This document shows, one piece after another, positions 57,032-64,000 of a stretch of DNA of 64,000 bases (its first letter is position 1; every line of letters begins with the position of its first letter). The position numbers were made by a program, and so were the translations under genes. The notes under the pieces are model-generated. The model made no database searches. It saw nothing but the letters and a program-made list of their open reading frames with translations, and was not told the origin of the DNA. The stretch lies in assembly GCA_039519185.1 (NCBI GenBank), contig CM076847.1, forward strand, positions 23,681,251-23,745,250. Reading direction: 5' to 3'. Origin of the DNA: Astragalus membranaceus. Its lineage: Eukaryota; Streptophyta; Magnoliopsida; Fabales; Fabaceae.

Positions 57032-58539
57032 TGATAGCCCCGCAAGTGCACGGGTCGTATCGCGTAATAAAAGAGTTATCGATCCACAGGGAGAGCCTAG
57101 GTGAATACCAATCTAATTTTTCAAAGTTGATTAACTGAAAAGAAAGTGTTTTTTTTTTGGAAAGAAGGAATATTTTAGTAAAGTCTACTCACTCATGATC
57201 ATTGTAGACAAAAGAGGAGAAAAGAAAATAAAAGAAGAAGACATAAAGTTAAATAGCGAGAAATAAAAGAAAGCGGTAAAGTGCAAAATTATAAATAGCG
57301 GAATTGTAAATGACAAGAAAGTAAATTGCTTGAAAAGTAAATTGCCAGTAATTTACTTGACTTGCCAGTAATTTACTTGACTTGCCAGTAGTTTACTTGA
57401 CTTGGAAATTTAAAGGGCAAAAAAGTAAATAACAAGGAAAATAAAAGAGCGGAAAAGTAAAGAGCGAAAAGTAAAGAGCGAGAAAGTAAAGAGCGAGAAT
57501 TTAAATAGCAAGGAAAGTAAATGACTTGGAAAATAGAAGGGCGAGAAAGTAAATAGCAAGGAAAGTAAATGACTTGGAAAATAAAAGGGCGAGAAAGTAA
57601 AAAGCGAGAAAGTAAAAAGCGAGAAAGTAAAAAGCGAGAAATTAAAGTGAAGTCATGAATCTTAGAGGAAACCTTGTCATGGATTTTCTAACAAAATTCA
57701 AGCTTGGTTACAAGTGAGGATCAAGCCTCTATTTATAGGAAAATATTAGGTCTAAGGCACTTGAGAGGAGGGGCAAAATGGTCATAAAAAAGTGGCAAAT
57801 CAAGTGGCAAGGGAAAGCCATCAGCAAGTGGGTGCAGCCAAAATTGACTTGTCTGGTGCCAGGGTCGTGCGCCCATGTGCCAGGGTCGTGCGCCCTGGCC
57901 AGTCAATTTTGGCTGCTCTGCGCCAGTTTTGCACTAGGGTCGTGCGCCTATGGTGCCAGGGTCGTGCGCCATGTGCTGGAAACAGCTGTTCTGCGTTGCT
58001 GGCAAGCATGGGTCGTGTGCCTATGTGCCAGGGTCGTGCGCCTTGTTCTGCCAAAATGGGCCATTTTCAGTTGAAAACACGCACGGGTCGTGCGTGGTGC
58101 ACCCAGGGTCGTGCGCAGGCTCTGCGCCAGTTTTTACCAGGGTCGTGCGCCTATCTGCCAGGGTCGTGCGCCAGTTTTACACTAGGGTCGTGCAACATGT
58201 GCCAGGGTCGTGCGCAGGCTCTGCGCCAGTTTTTGCTGCTTGGCGCCCTTGGCGCCCTGTGCTGCGCCAGTTTTGCTGCTTGGCGCCCTTGGCCAGTTTT
58301 CGGTTTTTGGGGCCCTTGGCGCCCATGAGGGTGTCTAGTGCTTTAAAAATTGCTCCTCCTCAAATATTTCCTTTTTTCTTCATTTTAGCTCATATTTTCT
58401 CTTTTGCTCCAAAATAAAACCTGAAAATAAAAAGCAAACATATGTAGTAAAATAGTTCAAAGATATAAAATATAATTAAAATACCTAAAAAAACTTAATG
58501 AAAATAACTATTAAAAAGACTCTAAAAATAGACTTATCA
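57032..58539 (-). repeat. LTR 4 of the array (outer 5' LTR)
   Basis: 1508 bp; it differs by one extra T in the T-run near 57150. It is directly followed by actga and the resumed Ogre frame. Confidence 0.9.
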
Positions 58540-58544
58540 ACTGA

Positions 58545-59636
58545 GCAACTGAAAAAGACTCCAGCTCGGATCTCGTTGCTTTCTCTCATCCTCTCTTCCG
58601 AGATACATAGGAAAACTTTGTTGAGAACATTGGAAGAAGCTTTTGTGAAACCTGATGTGACTCCCCAAACGGTGGTCAACATGGTAGATCCAATGCAGCG
58701 AGTTAACCTGATTACATTTGTTGAAAGTGAGGGTACACCCTCAAGCCAGGAGGGAACATCGAGCCCTGCACATCACTTTGAAGTGTCGAGAATTCGTGAT
58801 AGCACAAGTGCTCATCGATGGTGGATCGGCCCTTAATGTCCTGCCTATGACCACGTTAACAGCATTGGGATTGGGGGGAAGAGATTTAACCCCTCAATCC
58901 TTGATGGTCCGGGCTTTCGATGGATCTAAAAGGAGTGTTCTGGGTGAAATAGTGCTCTCGTTGGAGATTGGCCCTAGTGTCTTCCGGGTGCTGTTCCAAG
59001 TCATGGTTATCGATTCGGCATACACCATGTTATTGGGACGACCATGGATTCACGAAGTTGGGGCAGTACCTTCGACTCTCCACCAGAGGGTCAAATTTGT
59101 TGAAAATAGAAACATCATCACAATTCGTGGAGAAGAGGAAATGCCGGTCGCAAAACCTATGTCCCTACCCTATGTGGACAACACCGAAGAAGAAGTAACA
59201 AATATGTGCCACAGTTTCGAGGTGGATAAATCTGGAGTTACCAAAGGATCCTTGTTGAGGCGCAGCGTGAATCAAGTGCTGGCCCGGATAATGACAAAAA
59301 ATGGCTATGAAGAAGGAAGAGGTTTGGGTCGTCACTTACAAGGAACTTGCACTCCCATCCCCGTGAAGCAGAAAAGGAGGGGAGCCTCGAGATGAAGTCA
59401 AAGAAACTAACAATGGGTAAAGAGGAAATTCAGTTGATTCCACACTTGAGCGACACTTTCCCAGCACCAGCAAAAGTGCTAGCGCCTGAAGATATAGTCG
59501 GCACTTTGCACCGCCTTATGATTAACATGATGGACAAAGATGGTTCGGGAGCAGGTGGCGTCATTCTCCCTTACAACAATCAAGAGTCACTGAGCAATTG
59601 GCAGGCTGAACCAGTTGTTGATGTTGTTACTTTCAT
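58545..59636 (+). pseudogene. Ogre gag end and protease, frameshifted
   Basis: The frame from the left of the array resumes here (EQLKKTPARISLLSLILSSE). A frame change near 58760-58775 leads to the protease (LKCREFVIAQVLIDGGSALN near 58780-58850, then AYTMLLGRPWIHEVGAVPS). A G-patch-like segment (ARIMTKNGYEEGRGLGRHLQ) follows at 59280-59340, then a linker to the intron donor; the linker is in another frame from 59390. The aspartate of the DGG site is present. Confidence 0.8.
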
Positions 59637-59863
59637 GTAATCATCTTTTATTTTGTTGTTTTAGCCGTTTAAGGCTATAAGACTTTTGCTATTTTGCTTG
59701 AGACAAGAATTAAATGAATTCACATGCATTTCTATCCATTTGTGTAGTTACGTTTTGCATTCTCGCATTCTATCTCACATTCATTTGTTTATCCCTTTTA
59801 TTTTCATTTTCTATCATCATTTATTGTGGTTATCCCCCTCCAACGTCATTAACTACTCTCCAG
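59637..59863 (+). other. Ogre intron between protease and RT, 227 bp
   Basis: Donor tttcat/gtaatc and acceptor actctccag/ggatccc; a T-rich stretch precedes the acceptor. Splicing joins VVTFM to DPNFAKVLPHYE in frame, as expected for the intron known in Ogre elements between the gag-pro and RT parts. Confidence 0.75.
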
Positions 59864-61345
59864 GGATCCCAATTTCGCTAAAGTTTTGCCTCATTATGAG
59901 AACGTCGAGAACCTATCATCTGATCCCCTCACGATTTTTGATGAAGACTATGTTGAGACGGAAGAAGATAATGAAGCAATTGATAGGCTCTCTAAGCTGC
60001 TGGGGGCACACTGAAAAGGAGTTTGGTTCGAACGATGACACGGTAGAAATCATTAATATGGGGACTGAAGAGGATAAGAAGGAGTTGAAGTTGGTCAACA
60101 ACCCTGAACGGGATGAGATGATTACATTGTTTAAAGAATATCTTGATGTTTTTGCATGGTCCTACAAAGATATGCCCGGGATTGACCCAAAGATAGCAGC
60201 ACATAATATTCCTCTTTTTCCGGATGTAAAGCCAAAGAAACAAAAGCCGAGGAAGATGCATCCGGATATGTCTTTGAAAATCAAGGAGGAAGTGACTAAA
60301 CAATGAGATGCTGGATTTTTAGAGGTCTCAGTACATCCAGAATGGGTGGCCAACATCGTCCCAGTACCCAAGAAGGATGGGAAAGTTAGGATGTGTGTGG
60401 ATTACCGAGATCTAAACCAGGCCAGTCCGAAGGATGACTTTCCTCTTCCACATATTGACTTGCTTGTTGACAATACTGCCAAGAACCACAGATTTTCCTT
60501 CATGGATGGTTACTCTGGATACAACCAAATTCCCATGAATGCCGAAGATAAAGAAAAAACGACATTCATTACCCCATGGGGAACCTTTTGTTATTGGGTG
60601 ATGCCTTTCGGTTTGAAAAACGCTGGGGCAACCTACCAGCGTGCCATGGTCGCACTCTTCCACGATTTGATGCATAAAGAGATCGAGGTGTATGTGGATG
60701 ACATGGTGGCAAAATCTCAAGAGCAAGAAAGTCATGTGGCAGTACTGCAGAAGTTATTTGAAAGGCTTAGGAAATATAAAGTGCGTTTGAATCCCAATAA
60801 GTGTGTCTTCGGGGCTTCCTCAGGAAATTTACTCGGATTCATTGTAATTAGGGATGGTATAAGGGTGGATCCTGATAAGATAAAGTCTATTCAAGAGATG
60901 CCTACCCCCAAAAGTGAATGTGAGGTAAGAAGCTTTTTGGGGAGGCTCAATTACATTGCAAGATTCATTGCTAACTTGACTAGTACATGCGAACCGATAT
61001 TCAAGTTATTAAGAAAGAACCAACCAGGTAAATGGGATGACAAATGTCAAGAAGCTTTCGATAGAATAAAGGGTTATTTATCGAACCCTCCTGTTTTGGC
61101 ACCCCCAACACCAGGGAGACCGTTGATTTTGTACTTGATTGTGTTGCCATCATCCATGGGGGCAATGCTGGGGCAACATGACATGGCGGGGAAAGAGCAG
61201 GCCATCTATTATTTGAGTAAAAAATTCAATGACTGCAAAATCCGCTACATGGCAATCGAAAAGACGTGTTGTGCCTTAGTCTGGACCTCCAGAAGACTTC
61301 GCCAATACATGTTGTACTACACTACTTGTTTTGATTTCGCGATTT
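59864..61345 (+). pseudogene. Ogre reverse transcriptase and RNase H
   Basis: The linker (PNFAKVLPHYENVENLSSDP) shifts frame near 60010. The RT follows, with FAWSYKDMPGIDPKIAAHNI, an in-frame stop at 60304, VPVPKKDGKVRMCVDYRDLN, FSFMDGYSGYNQIPM, FGLKNAGATYQRAM and the catalytic YVDD at 60691-60702. The thumb and RNase H start follow (FLGRLNYIARFIANLTSTCE, YYLSKKFNDCKIRYMAIEKT, CALVWTSRRLRQYM). A frame change at about 61335-61350 passes to the next ORF. Three defects make it non-functional although the catalytic motifs are intact. Confidence 0.88.
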
Positions 61346-63307
61346 GATCTACTAAAGTACATTTTTGAGATCCCCCACATTTCCTTAAGGGTTTTGAAAT
61401 GGCAAGTGATCTTATCGGAATACGACATCAAGTACGTGTCGCAAAAGTCTATCAAGGGAAGTACCATCGTCGACTATCTGGCCGATAACCCGCTCGCGGA
61501 AGGGAAATCTTCTAGTTTGGATGATATGGAAAGAGGAGTAATGGCAACTAATGAAGATAAAGGAACAAAAGAGGCATGGAGAATGTACTTTGACGGAGCA
61601 GTCAACATGTATGGAAATGGTGTTGGAGCAGTAGTAATTTCACCAAAGGGTAAGCAATACCCTGTGGCCTTCAAATTAAATTTCGAATGCACCAACAATA
61701 TCGCCGAGTATGAGGCATGTGCAAATGGACTACAGGTTGCAATCGACCTTGGTGTGAAAAAACTAGATGTGTTTGGAGATTCGGCACTCATCATTTACCA
61801 GGTAAAGGGCGAATGGCAAACCAAGGACTCAAAGTTAGTACCTTATCAGAAACACTTAACCCAATTGGTAGAAAATTTCGAAGAAGTAACATTCACCCAT
61901 CTGGCGCGAGATAAGAACCAATTTGCCGATGCTTTAGCTACCTTGGCGGCGATGTTTAAAATGAATTTCAATGCCGAGGTCCAACCCATCTGTATAGAAG
62001 TCAAGGATGAACCAGCTCACTGCGCTAATGTGGAAGAAGAAGAGCCAGATAGCGAACCATGGTTCTGTGATATAAAGCGGTACATCCAACATGGGGAGTA
62101 CCCAACAGGGGCAAGTGAAGTAAACAAGAAAAAAATTAGAAGGCTAGCAATGAATTTCTTTCTGAGTGGTGAGATACTTTACAAGCGAAGCCAAGATGGT
62201 ACTTTGTTGAGATGCGTAGGTGCGCAAGAGGCTCGAAAAATCATGATTGAGGTACACGAAGGATTCTGTGGAACACATGCAAATTGGCACATGATGGCCC
62301 GCAAAGTCATGAGAAGTGGTTTTTATTGGACCACCATGGAGACAGATTGCATAGTACATGTAAGAAAGTGCCTCAAGTGCCAGCTGTACGCCGACAGAAT
62401 CAATGCACCTCCATTTCCTCTGCATAACCTAACTAGTCCTTGGCCATTTTCCATGTGGGGAATTGACGTGATTGGACCGATTAATCCGAAGGCATCCAAT
62501 GGGCATCAGTTCATATTGATAGCAATTGACTATTTCACAAAGTGGGTAGAAGCATCCTCATATGCCAGCATCTCCCAAAAGGTGTTTGCCAAGTTCTTGA
62601 AGAAGGACATCATCTGCCGATATGGGATTCCTGAAAGGATAATCACGGACAATGCTCCTAACCTCAGTGGCACTGAGATACAAAGGCTATGCGAAAACTT
62701 CAAGATCAAGCATCACAATTCAACTTCATATAGACCCCAAATGAATGGTGCAGTGGAAGCAGCAAATAAGAACATCAAGAAAATCATCGCCAAAATGGTG
62801 ATTAATTACAAAGATTGGCATGAGATGTTACCCTGTGCTCTACACGCTTATCGCACTAACGTACGATCCAGCATTGGGGCAACGCCATTTTCTTTTGTGT
62901 ATGGAATGGAAGCCGTGTCCCCCGTAGAAGTTGAAATACCATCCTTGAGGGTTTTGATGGAGGCAGATCTGGAAGAGTCAGAATGGGTAAAAACTCGGTT
63001 TGAACAGTTGAATATGATCGAGGAAAAGAGATTGGCAGCTATTTGTCACGGGCAGTTATACCAAAGTCGAATGGCTAGAGCCTTCAACAAGAAGGTCCGT
63101 CCAAGAGAGTTTCAACCTGGAGACCTGGTTTTTAAGAGATTACTGCCACACCAAGAAGACGCTCGTGGTAAGTGGGCGCCCAACTACGATGGGCCTTACG
63201 TGGTCAAGCATGCGTTTCCGGGTGGAGCCCTAGTCCTGCTCGACATGGAAGGACGTGAGTTTCCAAAGCCAATAAACTCAGACGCTGTCAAGAAATTTTA
63301 TGCCTAA
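61331..63307 (+). CDS. Ogre RNase H end, archaeal-type RNase H and integrase
   Basis: This 658-codon ORF is open. It starts within the end of the gypsy RNase H (SRFDLLKYIFEIPHISLRVL). A second RNase H at residues about 80-215 has YFDGAVNMYGNG, NNIAEYEACANGL, VFGDSALIIYQVKG and NQFADALATLA, with the D-E-D-D residues present. Integrase follows: an HHCC zinc domain (HEGFCGTHANWH ... CLKCQ near residue 350), then DDE residues in GIDVIGPI, ITDNAPNLSG and NGAVEAANK. The C-terminal part has KWAPNYDGPYVV and ends VKKFYA. This is the pol tail of a Tat-lineage element. It lacks its own start because it is the 3' part of a frameshifted polyprotein. Confidence 0.9.
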   Translation: MISRFDLLKYIFEIPHISLRVLKWQVILSEYDIKYVSQKSIKGSTIVDYLADNPLAEGKSSSLDDMERGVMATNEDKGTKEAWRMYFDGAVNMYGNGVGAVVISPKGKQYPVAFKLNFECTNNIAEYEACANGLQVAIDLGVKKLDVFGDSALIIYQVKGEWQTKDSKLVPYQKHLTQLVENFEEVTFTHLARDKNQFADALATLAAMFKMNFNAEVQPICIEVKDEPAHCANVEEEEPDSEPWFCDIKRYIQHGEYPTGASEVNKKKIRRLAMNFFLSGEILYKRSQDGTLLRCVGAQEARKIMIEVHEGFCGTHANWHMMARKVMRSGFYWTTMETDCIVHVRKCLKCQLYADRINAPPFPLHNLTSPWPFSMWGIDVIGPINPKASNGHQFILIAIDYFTKWVEASSYASISQKVFAKFLKKDIICRYGIPERIITDNAPNLSGTEIQRLCENFKIKHHNSTSYRPQMNGAVEAANKNIKKIIAKMVINYKDWHEMLPCALHAYRTNVRSSIGATPFSFVYGMEAVSPVEVEIPSLRVLMEADLEESEWVKTRFEQLNMIEEKRLAAICHGQLYQSRMARAFNKKVRPREFQPGDLVFKRLLPHQEDARGKWAPNYDGPYVVKHAFPGGALVLLDMEGREFPKPINSDAVKKFYA

Positions 63308-63317
63308 AAAAAATCCC

Positions 63318-63465
63318 TCTAGATTGAAAACCCGAAAGGGCGGTCTAGGAAAAAATTAGGGATAAGAAAGGCCTGGTAGATCGAAAACCCAAAAGGGCGG
63401 TCTAGGCAAAAATTAGGGTCAACAAAAGTCTGCTAGATTGAAAACCCAAAATGGCGGTCTAGGCA
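63318..63465 (+). repeat. 57-bp tandem repeat after Ogre pol
   Basis: Three units begin at 63321, 63378 and 63435 and carry agattgaaaacccgaaaggg plus cggtctagg. Tandem repeats downstream of integrase are usual in Ogre elements. Confidence 0.85.
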
Positions 63466-64000
63466 AAAAAAAAGTTTAAGGCAAAAAAAGAAAAAGAAGG
63501 GCATGACATGGCAGACTCAAAGGACTCACGAGCGCGTCTATGCTGGGGCAATATAACTGCATGGAAAGAAGTCAGAATCGGATTCCACTCTAATAGTCTC
63601 ATTAAGGGTTCTCAAGAGGATCGGCCGGTAGGGGATTGACCTAGTCATAACGGGGCTAAGTTTGTGTGAAGTTTCCTGCTTGTGACCTTCTTTCCTATCT
63701 GTACTTTTTCTTCCTAATCAATACCACTATGTTCATGCATTTGCTATTTTTCATTTTTCGTCCATACATTCATGACCTATTCGCCTAGCTCATTTCCTTT
63801 ACTCTTTCATTCATAACTGACTCATTTAATCTATGTCTCAAGTAAAATGGTTTAAGTCTAGCAAACTTCAAGACGAATGTGTCAGTAACACATTAATAAC
63901 TGAAAAAAAAAGAGGAAACTCAGTTGACTGGGGAGAGTAGACCCACACTTCTCACAAATCGCAAAGAGAGCTCGGAAGCTGGAAAGTCTCGAGGTTGTCC
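63466..64000 (+). other. Ogre 3' untranslated region
   Basis: No ORF; gatcggccggtaggggattg and other short motifs but nothing recognised. The 3' LTR has not begun by the window end as far as can be seen. Confidence 0.5.

Larger units (their letters stand above)
43880..58539 (-). mobile_element. Tandem gag-only LTR retrotransposon array: 4 LTRs, 3 internal regions
   Basis: The LTRs are at 43880-45386, 48273-49779, 52652-54158 and 57032-58539 (1507, 1507, 1507 and 1508 bp). The internal regions are at 45387-48272, 49780-52651 and 54159-57031 (2886, 2872 and 2873 bp). Units are nearly identical and all face the - strand. Each internal region has a primer site, a gag ORF and a polypurine tract but no protease, RT or integrase. 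A single 5-bp duplication (actga) brackets the array and no target DNA lies between units, so it grew after one insertion. It fits the terminal-repeat-with-GAG (TR-GAG) class of non-autonomous elements, derived from an Athila-like parent. Confidence 0.92.
37184..64000 (+). mobile_element. Ogre-type Ty3/gypsy (Tat lineage) element, open at the right edge
   Basis: The order is 5' LTR, primer site, ORF1 of unknown function, gag, protease, intron, RT, RNase H, a second (archaeal-type) RNase H and integrase, then a tandem-repeat tail. ORF1 ahead of gag, the dual RNase H and the intron between protease and RT are Ogre hallmarks. The gag frame is interrupted by the array at 43880-58539. The 3' LTR lies beyond the window. 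Frameshifts, stops and a lost gag N-terminus make this copy inactive. The 5 bases left of the LTR are gcagg, to be matched at the right side. Confidence 0.9.

Noticed and set aside
43880..58539. Tandem duplication of a host gene
   Set aside because: The repeated ORF is a retrotransposon Gag flanked by LTRs, primer site and polypurine tract, so it is an element array.
43880..58539. Pure assembly artefact as the explanation of the array
   Set aside because: It cannot be excluded without reads, but unit-specific variants (10-bp deletion, three point or homopolymer differences) and one clean outer duplication make it less likely.

Overview
This window is nuclear DNA of a flowering plant, most likely a papilionoid legume. 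The evidence is spliced genes with GT..AG introns, AT-rich intergenic DNA, plant-type L1 LINEs with an RNase H tail, Ty1/copia and Ty3/gypsy elements, and above all a long Ogre-type (Tat lineage) Ty3/gypsy element of the kind that is abundant in legumes. The exact species cannot be named from the sequence alone. Only one ordinary host gene is visible; almost everything else is mobile DNA, much of it nested.

Region 1 (1-7,700) holds the 3' two-thirds of an O-fucosyltransferase family gene on the + strand. Six exons join in frame. Its fourth intron is swollen to 4.4 kb by a diverged tandem duplication, two old AU-type SINEs and a TRIM-like element with a 5-bp target duplication.

Region 2 (7,700-20,440) is intergenic. 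It holds three Mutator-like inverted-repeat elements, each with a perfect 9-bp target duplication (8,151-8,466; 9,294-10,802; 19,169-20,438), two tRNA-derived SINEs with 15-bp target duplications, a CACTA end, a broken copia pol with a solo LTR inside it, and an L1 relic split by a Helitron (16,467-18,759) that sits exactly between A and T of the host element.

Region 3 (20,440-35,060) contains a longer but frameshifted L1 element on the - strand, a fragment of an Ogre-like LTR, and a Tat/Retand-like gypsy element. That element has LTR, primer site, gag and protease on the - strand but no reverse transcriptase, and an extra decayed ORF on the opposite strand. Microsatellites and small inverted-repeat elements follow.

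Region 4 (35,061-64,000) is a stack of nested insertions. A CACTA element starts at 35,061. An Ogre-type retrotransposon (5' LTR 37,184-39,965) is inserted in it and runs off the right edge. A 14.66-kb array is inserted in the Ogre gag-protease frame (43,880-58,539). The array has four nearly identical 1.5-kb LTRs alternating with three 2.9-kb internal regions, all on the - strand, and one 5-bp target duplication (actga) flanks the whole. Each internal region has an Asp-type primer site, an Athila-like gag and a polypurine tract but no pol. It is therefore a gag-only, non-autonomous element amplified in tandem after a single insertion. This is the most unusual object in the window.
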